From positions 186,001 to 250,000 of the forward strand of contig JAJEKV010000143.1 in the NCBI GenBank assembly GCA_021234155.1: a stretch of 64,000 bases of DNA, in the 5' to 3' direction. Made by a program: the position numbers and the translations under genes. The notes beneath the pieces are model-generated. The model worked only from the letters and a program-made list of their open reading frames with translations. It made no database searches and had not been told where the DNA came from. Position 1 is the first letter of the stretch; every line of letters starts with the position of its first letter. This document shows positions 10,481 to 20,800 of this stretch, one piece after another. This DNA is from Isoetes taiwanensis. Its lineage: Eukaryota > Streptophyta > Lycopodiopsida > Isoetales > Isoetaceae.

Positions 10481-12062
10481 GATAAACACTTTGCTCAATT
10501 CCTCATCCTTGCCCATAACCATTTCATAAATCCACGACACACTTGACGACACCGCGGCATATCTTAGGTAAATGCCTCTTCCAACTAGAAAGGGGAACGG
10601 ATAAACTTTACCTTACCCGGACCTTGTCTTGTATAACAAATTGTAAACCGAGGCAATAACAAAAGAAGTAAGGCATTAACCATAGATTTCAAGGAACTAC
10701 GCAGTGTGATGGCGCCCAACAAGATTTGTAAAAGATAGCAATTGCATGGCTAGCTGAACATCATAAGCTCGTGATTCACGGTTTTCAATTTTTCTATGTT
10801 AATTGGCGAGATAAATGACCATCAAGTATCAAATTTTTCATTTCGGTTATGCAATCCTTGCCTTCTTTCCATGTGGAATCTCATCCCACAAGGATGATTC
10901 GCTGCGATAACCAAATGAAGCAACTTTTCAACAATGCTTTCTTGAGTAGCCTTTTGCATTATTATAAACCTGGTCATAATTGGCCATAGGGCATTCATTC
11001 ACTAGGGATGATAGAGCCGATATTCCTATGAAAAAAAGCTGGCACGTTTCCTGCAAATCAAAACAATAGAATACTTTCCACTTGCCCTTCTAGAAACAAG
11101 AATCCTAACAATATAAAAACAAGACCTCTTAGGTTGAGGGCGGACGGTGGAGGCTATGGAGAAGCATACAAAGAGCTAAATTCACGGTCTAGCTTCATGG
11201 CCACAATATCAACACATGGCTCTGTTGCTTTCTTCAACCCACCGGATGATTTCCCAAGCATCTTTGGAAAAAGTTAGCATCCACAAAAGTGCCACCGCCC
11301 ATTGCTCCAAAGCTAATCGCCACTTCTGAACTTGGCAAAGCTTAGGATTTCTTGGTCGTCTCGCGAACTAGGTCAATGGTGCCTCCGCCTATATCCACAA
11401 CCATAAACTTATCACCATATTTTAAAGGAACTTCATTCAATCTTCCCCTGGCAATACATAGAAGCGGCCGGTTCAAGAACTATCTTGCGCAATGGATGTG
11501 GGCTGGAGCCAATGTCGCCGCAGTATTTGCCATGGACCATTCCCAGCCATTTCAGCAGCGAAGTTTCATTACGTATTAGCCTTTTAATCCCACATTGCGA
11601 GCACGCTTACACATCGCCAACATTAGACTTTTTCGATTATTCCCATACATCGCCCCTTGAGATTATCCATGGCAAATTCGGACATGCATCTTAGGTAGTC
11701 GAGATGAGTTTCTCTGCGCAGATAATCCACAAAGGAAGATTTTGCGATCATAATCAGGTGCTAGCATGAGCTTGAACTTGGTAACAAAATAGCCCACATC
11801 GTTTTCCTTCTCAGTGATCTGCACAGCCTTGACGAAATCATCTTGCCTCGTCTCCCGACTAGAGAATTTGTAGGTCGCCCGGTTGGTCCGGTTTGATATC
11901 TTTGCAACACAGATATACTTGACCAAAAGCAGGCCATCCCCATCCTTGGAGCTCCAAAGAGCTCCCAGATCCGCCGCAAAATCCTCAAGCCCTCGAAGGG
12001 ACACTTAGCTTTGTGTTCCACAAGCTCTTCCGCTCGTCCTCGAATGCCATGTTGCAAAACTT
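10480..12062 (-). pseudogene. HSPA12-like Hsp70-superfamily ATPase pseudogene
   Basis: HSPA12 proteins have an actin/Hsp70-type ATPase fold. On the minus strand, from 12,057 downwards, frames read GLEDFAADLGALW, then KWLGMVHGKYCGDIGSSPHP, IVLEPAASMYC (the EP-AAS-Y motif typical of HSPA12), DKFMVVDIGGGTIDLV (11,349-11,414; nucleotide-binding phosphate-2 loop) and GAMGGGTFVDANFF (about 11,240-11,310). A helix-like reading KATQESIVEKLLHLVI (about 10,880-10,960) fits the following subdomain. Several frameshifts and stops break the gene; beyond 10,850 the assignment is weak. A telo-box AAACCCTAA lies about 100 bp upstream of the apparent start. Other Hsp70 relatives are possible but fit the EP-AAS motif less well. 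Confidence 0.7.
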
Positions 12063-12154
12063 TTCCTCACGGCCTATAATCCAAGCTCCAGCTTGATCCA
12101 AGTCCCCCATAAAATCCTCAACTTTATCATCCTTCCTATCACTCAAGAGCACGC

Positions 12155-12215
12155 CCTAAACAAACCCTAAAGCCCTAAAGTTTTTGTAGCCCTAAAGTTT
12201 GTGTAGCTTTAGATT
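12155..12215 (-). promoter_or_regulatory. Telo-box and CCCTAAAG repeats
   Basis: AAACCCTAA (12,162-12,170) is followed by repeated CCCTAAAG. This lies about 100 bp upstream of the start of the minus-strand HSPA12-like reading frame. Telo-boxes occur in promoters of many plant housekeeping genes. There are too few units to be a telomere remnant. Confidence 0.45.
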
Positions 12216-12260
12216 TTTTTTAAGTGTGGAAATCAAAAGAGAAACCCGCATGCCCTCAAG

Positions 12261-12404
12261 AAATCAATCGGTTAAAAATTGATGCACTCTAGAAATACTA
12301 TTTAGTATGCACACCCCATCACAAAAACAAAAATCATAGAAAAACCATATAGAAAAGCCGTATAAAATATCAAAAGTTAACCCCCTGTTATAATGCTACA
12401 TATT
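12261..12404 (-). repeat. Right terminal inverted repeat of the gene-capturing element
   Basis: Complement of 7,581-7,720. Just outside it, CACACGGGGGGTGACG then GGGCAACGAGAGCCC (12,405-12,438) matches the inner arms of the foldback elements, and a second terminal-like sequence follows at 12,455-12,504. Confidence 0.75.
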
Positions 12405-12617
12405 CACACGGGGGGTGACGTAGGGCAACGAGAGCCCCTGTAATTATGTTTTGCAAAGCGTACAAAAACACAAAAAAAAACCCCTGTTATTATGCTACAT
12501 ATTCCTAATGGATATTTGCCTTAGAATTGACAACAAAAAGACAAACATGCCTTGCTCAGTTGCCCAGTTGTATAGCCAGCAAAATTGCCATAATTGCAAT
12601 AAAAAAAAAAAAAAAAA

Positions 12618-14994
12618 AAAAAAAAACCCCGGAAACAGCTAGTCCAAGCAACAACTTACTAGCAGATCAGACTACATCGATCAATCCCTCAATAGTCTTA
12701 TCATTCCATACATGGACCGAGCTAATCCAAGATGGCATACCTTCTCCATGATCTTTAAACGATACATGTTCATGCCTTAATTCAGCTGTGTACTTACACC
12801 CTTTAGAACTAAAAAATTTAGCATTAATAATTACATGGTCATTTGCTAAACCTTTCAAGGTTAATATATCTGGTCATATCAATTTTAGTACTACAGAATT
12901 CAAGAGCAAGATGCTTTTTTTAATTAAATACAAGGCATCATACATGAGCCATGGTAAAAAGCTGGCTAGATTTAGATACCCAAGTGTTAAACTAAATACA
13001 CAAGCTTTAATTTATGCATGGAATAAGCTGGCCAGATTTAGATACCCAAGTGTTAAACTAAATATACAAGCATTAACTTATGCATGGAATAAGATAACAG
13101 AATAACTTAAGTTATCTTCCTTAAAACAAAAGAGATATCGTCTAGCATAACGCCACTTTTTTTTAAACAAATAGACCTCAGTTAGTTGCTGCCACTATAG
13201 AAGTTCCTGTAAGCCAAGATGTGCAACCAGTTGAACTTGGCATCCCGAATCCATCCTTTCGATTCCATCATCCATGCAAAACACCTAATCTTAGGACAAG
13301 AGAACCACATTGAGAGGAGAATATCCGTACCTGCAGCCAAACAAGCAAACATTAGCACGAAGTGGTAATGATGTAGGGGCCAAAAGGTACATTGGGTATT
13401 CTCGGCTCATCGCCCTTCACTCAATATGTAGCCTCTTGCCCTTTGTTAGTGGAAGCAAATGGAGAATAGAATGCAAAATATAGAAGAATAAATTCAGTAC
13501 AAATTTTTAGAATTCTAAAAAATGTCCTATGCAACCAGCATAGTTTATCGCTTGGAAAGCATCTTACTTTTGCAACTGTGGTATCACTTCAAGGTGTGCA
13601 CCAATCATGCAAAACGGTGTTTCAATAAAAAATCAAAACCTTATTATAACCAAGACTAAATTGCAGTTTATAAGCATCTGCAATATTCCAATTGTTAAGA
13701 AAAGGTAGACTGAGCAGGACCAGTCACTTGAAGTTCGACTTGCTTAGAATTAGCCTTGTGCACAGACTGGCGCTTCTGCCATAAACTTGCTATTCCTGTC
13801 CTGGAAAAAGGCACATTCCTTGCAATTGTAATAAATGTCATTTCATTTGGTATAATGCTTCTCTTGTCTTCCGTGATGAATATATGCATCACAAAACTGC
13901 TCTGCTTGAAAAAATGGGGCAAGCAAATAAAAAATCATAAGGTAGAAGAGCCGAAATTGTTCTTAAAGAACCAAAAATCTGAAAACATCTCAAAAATCTA
14001 ATTTAGAGATGGAAAAGGTATCCAGAAGCATCAAAATCTTAGACCTACTGGTTCAAGATGAGACGGCAAACTGCTGGCTGCTGACAACAAGGCCGGAATA
14101 GTTCTTGGAGGATCAAAATCCGAAATGATATTATAGATGGAGAAGACATTTTGAAATATCAAGCACTGAGACAAATTGATCAGATCAAATGGCAGACACT
14201 GCCCTATTTTTTGGACGGCACACATTCTTGGGCGCAATCATGCCCCACAATCATGCACCACAATCATGCAGGATACTACAATCATGTAGGTTTCTGTTTT
14301 AAATGAAAAATCAAATCCTTGATTAAACTACAGTATGTTCTGCCATCTTCATTCTGCCATGAAAAAATTAAAGCAAAATGATCCAGTTACCTAAAGCTTA
14401 TTTGATCAAGTTATTCTTGCTCATAAACAGAGTTTACAAGGAGGCTGAGCGTTCTCTCTGCTGTAGTGCATCTCTGGTTCCTTCATAGTCATCTCAGCTT
14501 ATATGCTTGCAGAAGTAGATGAACTTTGCAGTATCCAACATGTTTAGGATATCAAGTAAGCTGATTTTCGGATCTTCAGAGCAAACCCATTATAAGATAT
14601 TTGCTCTTCTTCCTCCGGAGCATGCTAACAGTCAAGGAAACTGCTAGTTCCTTTTGTAAGCCATGAAAATGGCCATCTATTTATGTGGCCTTTGTTTGCT
14701 CAGAAAGAACACATAATGCTGGACGTACATAGAGACTATTCTAAGAGTCCAACAGCCACGAAAATAGCCTTCTTTTGGTGGTCATTTTGCTCCAAGCAAG
14801 GCATACACTGCCGCTGGAAGCGCCGCCATGTCATGCAAGAGATATGCATGAGTCCTGTGTGCAAAAGCCCTAATCTTCTTTGGTTATAAACCTTAAAGAA
14901 ATCCAGCATGCGATTTACCACTTTTTGGATTCCAAAAGTTAATACAATTCATTGTATTAGGACCTTAATAAATTCAAGGCCAAAAATTGTTGCC
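12618..14994. repeat. 2.37-kb direct repeat, copy A
   Basis: Near-identical to 40,798-43,164 over the whole length. It begins at an A-run followed by CCCGGAAACAGCTAG and ends at CAAAAATTGTTGCC. A 75-residue minus-strand frame (13,695-13,922) containing ASLWQKRQSVHKANSKQVEL is preserved in both copies with about three residue changes, but I do not recognise it. Internal features: a 69-bp tandem duplication with GCTGG-AGATTTAGATACC (12,957-13,090, partly deleted in copy B) and clustered CACAATCATG units near 14,240-14,285. The A-run is at the wrong end for a retrocopy on either strand. Confidence 0.93.
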
Positions 14995-15500
14995 CCTGAC
15001 CAAGTGCACATTTATTTTTGGCATTACTAGGCCCTTGTAATTATTATCAATTATAAAAAAAACCCTACCTCCAACCGTAGGATAATGGTAGACCTTTACA
15101 TGTTTGTACTGTAATCATAGGATGGGCAAGACCCTACCATTACAGTAAGGGTCTTGCACTATCCTATAATTATAAAGTGCCCTAGCTATTATGCTTCCTG
15201 CATGATCACAAAGGAAGAAAGAAAGAGGTAATACGAGTCACCTTTAAAAACTCTTCCAGAATTTTCAAAACGGCAGCTGATCCATATTTAATATTCAGAC
15301 GATGACCTGTCTATTTACATTTAATGTAAAGTCAATTTACTTTTTTGGTGAGCCATATGGCAAATTCTTACAGGCAACAATGGCAAATGGCATTGTACGT
15401 GCCTTATGACAGAATATTATATTCTGGCTTTATTCGATAGCAATCAGCAAATTGATTCACCTGAATCTATTCATAGCCTCATACTATCTAGCAAAATGAT
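14995..15500. other. Left flank of the hAT insertion, with one hairpin
   Basis: No gene is recognised. It contains a stem-loop at 15,111-15,171. Together with 40,548-40,797 it forms the roughly 0.76-kb spacer that separated the two 2.37-kb repeats before the hAT inserted (inference). Confidence 0.5.
15111..15171. repeat. Stem-loop with 24-nt arms
   Basis: TAATCATAGGATGGGCAAGA plus CCCT pairs with AGGGTCTTGC plus the ATCCTATAATTA end, with about three mismatches and a loop of about 12 nt. It could be a short MITE relic or a small-RNA hairpin. Confidence 0.6.
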
Positions 15501-15508
15501 TCCCTGAC
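15501..15508. repeat. 8-bp target-site duplication of the hAT, left
   Basis: TCCCTGAC, identical to 40,540-40,547. An 8-bp duplication is the hAT hallmark. Confidence 0.85.
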
Positions 15509-15960
15509 CAGGGATAGGTTCAATACTGTATATGTTTTATACGTAATACGTATTTTTCGTTTGATACGGCACAAATTTGACGTTTAATACGTCAAAAATA
15601 CGTCAAAAAAATTTTCGCCGTCGGAAAAATTTACTGTAGTTTAAAACAAAACTGCTTAAACTTACGAAAGTCTCTTCGCGATAAAAGCGAAACAGGTTGT
15701 TTTAAACACGCCGAACCAAAAAGTTTCGCGTAAGCGAAAATCAATTGTTTAAACGCTTTACGCGAATTATCTTCGCGTAGTTTAAAGAGTTGGTTAAACT
15801 TTATTGAAAAGTTTTTAAACTTTCGCGTAGTTTAAAACGATCGTATTTAAACTGCTGAAAGAAACTTCGTAGCGAAAAGAGTTGTTTTCGCTTACGCGAA
15901 ACTTTGCAAAGCATATTCGGGCGTTTTGCTAAGGGAAAAAAACTTTTTGCGCCACTGTTT
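15509..15960 (+). repeat. hAT left terminal and subterminal region
   Basis: Terminal 13-bp repeat followed by ATACGTAATACGTATT, then a dense field of GTTTAAAC/TTTAAAC and of TTCGCGTA or TACGCGAA motifs in both orientations. hAT transposases usually bind short repeated motifs in such subterminal zones. The mirror zone is at 40,150-40,539. Confidence 0.8.
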
Positions 15961-16301
15961 GGTCTATTTCGTGCAGGTGAAATATTATATATAAGAAAAA
16001 TATGTTTAGCTCTAGAATTTGCCTCGAACGTTGACTACCAGGTCGAGTCCACATACTCCTTGGGAAACAGTCAGTTGAGGTGTGGGTTTTTGCGTCCGGG
16101 GCCTGACGCCGGAATTGTGAAGTGAGATTCCTCCTTCACAGAGTTTTCCGACCTTGGGTTCCTACCCTGTTCCTTAGAGACCTATAGGTTCCTGTCCTTC
16201 ACTCCTTACGTTCGAACGGGACGTCGATGTAACATATGCGTAGTGAGCTTGCTCCTTCGCGTATATAGACGTCGGCCTTTAGTTCGGACGATTAGGGAGT
16301 C
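15961..16301. other. hAT sequence between left subterminal zone and gypsy insertion
   Basis: GC-richer than its left neighbour, with no coding match. By position it could be the promoter or leader of the hAT transposase before the gypsy insertion (inference). Confidence 0.4.
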
Positions 16302-16880
16302 TGTTTGGGGTCTGGGTTCGGGAACTCCTGGAAGACAGCCCTCTGTGAGGACCCGTGGATCTAACAGGAGAGTCCGGGGGACTATGTCACGCGGGATTTG
16401 CTGAAAGAGAAGAAAAAGAAGAGAACAGAACAATTGAGAGAAAGATGATAAGCTTCCTTGATATCAATGATGAAAATACATGAGCTCTCGCAATAGAGAG
16501 AAAACTGAAAGGAGACAAGACTCAAAACTCATCTAAAAACTTATGAGCTAACTCTACTCATATATATAGTACAATGGCCTTGGGCCCAATATAGACACTG
16601 ACCGATCTCGGTGCCGACTCACGGAAGGAGGCCCCGTTTGCGGGAATGTTGGCGGTGCCTCTTGAAGTGCCTAGAATCACGCTGACGCCGACGGGGCGGT
16701 GACGGGCCGTCACTTATCCGGCTGGCGCCTCTTGTTGACAGCCCAAAGGCTTTGACTTGTGGTCTTTCCGCTTAGTCTTCTGAGGCTTGGATGTCCACCC
16801 GTGGTTGACCGAGGATCTTTGAGCTTGACCTGGTCTCGACGATGCATGAATAGTCCTGTGCCGGGAGGCACAGACTAACA
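16302..16880 (-). repeat. 3' LTR of the gypsy element
   Basis: 579 bp, TG...CA. The AT-rich middle (about 16,390-16,580) is almost identical to the other LTR, while the CG-rich half (16,600-16,880) differs by many small changes. Confidence 0.92.
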
Positions 16881-16893
16881 CTCCTCCCCACCA
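16881..16893 (-). promoter_or_regulatory. Polypurine tract
   Basis: On the minus strand GGTGGGGAGGAG directly precedes the TG of the 3' LTR. This is the expected plus-strand primer site and confirms the element's orientation. Confidence 0.8.
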
Positions 16894-17299
16894 AACGACA
16901 CTTTGAGTGAAGAAAGGAGGAAGCGCGTTTGGAGGGCGGAAGCCATCAGCCTCGAAAGTGATCCTCACGGGGAGTGAGGACGGCACCATTATGGTAATCG
17001 GGCTGATGAGATCTTGGCGTGATTGAAGAGCTTGAGGTGTGTTTTGGCCAAGGGCGGGATCAGCATCAATAAAAAAAACGAGAGCGCACCATGTCTTCAA
17101 GTGCGCAGTGGGCGCCCGAAGAAATGTACCGGACACTCCATGAGGAGACAGGTCTGAAGGCCAAAAACACCGACAATGCATTTGGATTGCGAAAGAAAAA
17201 TGGGGCGCTGCCGATTTAAGGAGCTTAGCAAAATGCATTTGAGGGCAGCGCCAAAATCCTCGCTTGAAAGATGGACAGAAGGATCGGGTGAGGTGGAGG

Positions 17300-19900
17300 C
17301 GTTACGCAAGAAGGTGTTGAGACCATGAATTATCCGCTGGCTGTTGCCAACCACGCCATTAGCAATGTAGATCCAATTGGTGGTGTTGTCCGTAGTAGCA
17401 CCTTCTTCCCAATGTGAGCGGGCGAACAAAACGTGGATCCCACCGGAGATCCGGCCGAGATCCGAGGTGGTGTCCGGCTGCATGACCATCCATGACCTTG
17501 GTCCAAAAGGAAGAAGGCCAATCAGAAGTTAGGAACCCGGGCGGAAGTACGCCTGTGGAAGCATAGGGAGAAGGAACCATGCCCGTGGGCGTTGGTTCTT
17601 GGCCGATCTCCACAGGATTGATCGACAAGATCTGGATCAAGTGCGACACCAGTGATCCCAAAGAGAAGCGAGAGTTGAGAGTTGACAGGAGGGCTATCCC
17701 ATCCCGTGGGGACCGTCTTGCTATCCAACAGGCACATGGAATGCTTGTAACCAGGAGTCTGCATATAGACTTGTGCATAGGGAAGATCTTCGGATGTCCT
17801 AGATACTTCCCTAATTTGTTGCGCCGCGCTTCGCTTGCCCGCAGAGATAAATGATTGGCAAGCTCGGGCATGTACTCGATGAAAAGTTTTGGTCCGGCGG
17901 GATCCAAGATATGGATTGTTATCACGAAGCACCCATTCTTGCTTGATGGGGTCACCACGAAAAGCCGTCGTGGCCCATTGCCAAAAGTTTTCTGTGTATC
18001 ACCAGGATAGAAATCATGAAAGATATAAGCCATGGGCTGAACCACGCGGAAAGTGAGAAAGTCTGGATCGGCACAGTGTATGAGATCAAAGACAACAAGG
18101 GCACAGCACAACCCTTTGTCTTCAATGGAGAGTTCTGGCCAAATCGAGTAAAATCAGCACCGCCGTTGGATATCCACAGGGGCCATCACCGTACGTGCCA
18201 CTTTGAAAGGAAGAGGTGGCGTCGTGCAAACCACATAATCATGATAGCAGAGGGAGCTGGAAGTCCACCGCATTCATGGAAGAATTGAAGTCCAAGGCCA
18301 AGTTTGGCTTGAGCCTCATGTGCAGAATCGGGGAATAGCGTGTTGTTGCGGCTGTTGTTCGAGATCACGGATCCGATTTTCCTTTTTTGAGTAGGAGGCG
18401 TGGCGTCACGGACCCGTTCCTGAGAAGGATTGACCTGGGAGGAAGATTTCCCCGGTGTATTGAGACGAAGCACGGCAATCTCCGCGTCATCGAGTATTTT
18501 CTGTTTCTCGCACCTCTGTAAGCTGATCTTGAAGAGAGGTGAGCTGAGAGGTCCGGTGGTGGAAAGCCGAGCCGTCAAAGGAGGCTTACTTTGGCGTCGG
18601 GCTGAAAGATTTTGAACTTGAGTGCTGAAATTTTCACACAGTTCCGAGTACAAGGCATTGAGTTTAGCAATATCTTCGTCCTTGGTACTCAGGAGAGCAG
18701 CTTTGGACTTGTTGTGCTCCAATAGAGTCTGAATTTCTGTGGGTGAGCCTGATCGACCTGAGTTGGTGACTTGAGCTTGTGTACTCTTGAGATCCGCATG
18801 AGCACGTAAGAGAGCTTCATGCTTGTCTTGAAGTTTGGCCTCCAAAGTTGCAACTTGGGCGATTCAAAAATTGAAGGTCTTGGTGTACCGCATCGAGGCC
18901 TCGAAAGTGCCGTTGAACCCCGCTCATAAGAGCGTCTTGGGATTCTTGTAACTTAAGAGCAAAGCAGCTTGAGCATCCTATGATCTCGATACAACAACCG
19001 GCGAGGTGTTGTGGTGGTGGAACCGGCCGCTTGCCCCGGTTTGGGAGGTTTGGGAAAAATGGTGTGAAGTGGATGGTGTAGCCCGAGGAAGAGACAAAGG
19101 ACATGAGTGTGACTGTGGTCATGACCAGGGAAGATGGGCGTGATGTGCCAACTTGGTGATTGATTGGAAGGGAGCTGAGTGGAAGTATGAGAATTTGGTG
19201 GTGTGGGAGGGAAGTAATGACGGATGAGGGCTTGAAAGTGCCCTCCCACGGAAAACCCCGAAAATGGAAGTGGTACCCGAAGGCGGTCCATTTCTTGGAG
19301 AAGCCGAGATAGAACATCATTTGGGGCCAATCTATGTGGTGTTTGGAGTGTGTAGCAATGAAGGACCGGGTTATAGAAAGGCTTATTGATATGGGTGTTC
19401 TTGATAGAATACCCAAAGGAATTTTGCCCCGTAAATTTAACAAAGGTCTCGTGAGGCTTGTCGATATTGGTCGGACGATGGACATTGGCATGATAAGCGG
19501 GTGCACCAAACTCGCGGACATCAATATCACCGTATAGCAGACCATGATACACAAGGAGTGTGCAAGGGAATATGAAATACCTCAGAAATCAAGTGTTGAG
19601 TCAATGAAATAGTGGTGCCATCGACCACGATTGGGTGTACCCTTGCTTGGTCATTAACAATATTGGCGATGAACTACTTGCAAATCGGGCAGGGATTTGG
19701 AGCCGGAAGTTCCGTTTGAGAGAATTCAGAAAGCTGGTGTCGTCAAATGACTTCTTTATCACCAACAAGGGCTTCACGGAAAGTGGGCGTCAAGAAGGAT
19801 CTGACGATGCAAAAAAAGGGCGGATCCTTGGGAGCAGTAGCTTGAAGTGTAGAAAATCTTGGGGCAGCCATGGGAATGATTTGCAGAACGAAGAGAGATG
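17300..19900 (-). CDS. Extra ORF region after pol in the gypsy element, function unknown (broken)
   Basis: Between integrase (ending near 20.8 kb) and the 3' LTR there is a sense-strand coding-like region in several frames. A possible start is MAAPRFSTLQAT (about 19,875). Readable parts include LLYGDIDVREFGAPAYHANV with KPHETFVKFTG (about 19,400-19,540), a Gln/Lys/Glu-rich probable coiled coil of 219 residues (18,186-18,845, starting MEAKLQDKHEALLRAHADLK), and VVQPMAYIFHDFYPGD (about 18,000-18,050) in a 250-residue frame (17,359-18,111). No membrane segment or envelope-like signature is evident. I do not recognise the family; captured host sequence or a lineage-specific third ORF are both possible. 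Confidence 0.55.
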
Positions 19901-20256
19901 CCAAAGGCGGAAGACGAAAGTCGAGCACGGAGGATGAAGGCGCAGAGGAACGAAAAGGTTTGTTTTAGGGCTAATAACCGAGGCTAAGAGGTATGAAGAG
20001 GGCGAAACAGAACCGCGATGATGCGGTGTCAAAAGATGCGAAGAAGGGGATTGAGAGGCAAAAATTTGGCTAAGTCCCCAAAAACGTAAGGGAGAAGCAA
20101 TGAACGGTGAGGATGAGACGTGAAAGAAAGATCAGATGTGACAGATGGCAAAGGACACCCATTAATATTCGACGGGCGTGGAAAGAAGGAATGGCATTCA
20201 ATGCTGGCAACTCGAAGTGGGATATCATTAAAAAGGAATGTGTCGGAAGGTACCAT

Positions 20257-20800
20257 GGCTAGATATGCGGCGGAGAACGTATTCTCATATTAGAAACAGC
20301 CTTGCATTGCAAACACGCTGGCGATTTGTGTGATTGGTCCACGCCGACAAGGAGTTCCTCGCTTGGCTATATAAGACGAACCGAGAGAAACGAAAGGCAT
20401 CCGATGGCGTTGGGTAGCTATGGCGGCCGGCCGGCTTGAACGAAGATTGCACCATGCCGAATTTAACCGCCGAGTGGATCACTTGTAAGATGAATTGTTC
20501 GGATCTCTGGCGCTGCCACAACCGGTGGCATTCGCATGGATGGATCGGGTGTCTTGGGGATGGCTGAACATCCCGACGAAGACCAACGGGATGGAGGTGG
20601 TTCTCGCACCTTCGCCGATCCGAGGCGTAACCTCTACCATCTCCTCCGCATCACCTCGCCCAGAACCCGAGTAGAGGGTTTTTCCTCTTAGGACTTAGTA
20701 GATAGGGCTCGAGCCCGCTTTTGTATATAGGGCGCGGCCCATAAGCGGAAATAGCTGGGCTGCGCCCACATTTTGTAAAAAATCTCCACTATAATATAAT
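20257..20800 (-). other. Spacer between integrase and the extra ORF
   Basis: Mostly non-coding. On the minus strand an AT-rich ATTATATTATAG lies ahead of GC-rich text; it could be an internal promoter or splice region for the downstream ORF, but nothing proves this. Confidence 0.35.

Larger units (their letters stand above)
7581..12404. mobile_element. TIR-bounded block carrying pieces of three host genes (Pack-type transposon candidate)
   Basis: Left arm 7,581-7,720 and right arm 12,261-12,404 are inverted complements over about 140 bp. Outer ends read AATATGTAGCATAATAACAG at the left and, reversed, AATATGTAGCATTATAACAG at the right; inner ends share TCTAGAGTGCA and GATTGATTT. Inside are a PP2C N-terminal fragment and a PPR fragment (plus strand) and an HSPA12-like fragment (minus strand), with a foldback element at 9,466-10,079. 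No transposase is seen. Long TIRs enclosing host-gene fragments are typical of Pack-MULEs, but no 9-bp target duplication was found, so the superfamily is unproven. A further copy of the terminal sequence lies just outside at 12,455-12,504. Confidence 0.7.

Noticed and set aside
12155-12215. Interstitial telomere repeat
   Set aside because: Only a few imperfect CCCTAAAG units; a promoter telo-box is a simpler reading.
12618-14994. A processed retrocopy, because the 2.37-kb repeat starts at an A-run
   Set aside because: The A-run is at the 5' side on the plus strand and would be a T-run at the 3' side on the minus strand; neither fits a poly(A) tail.
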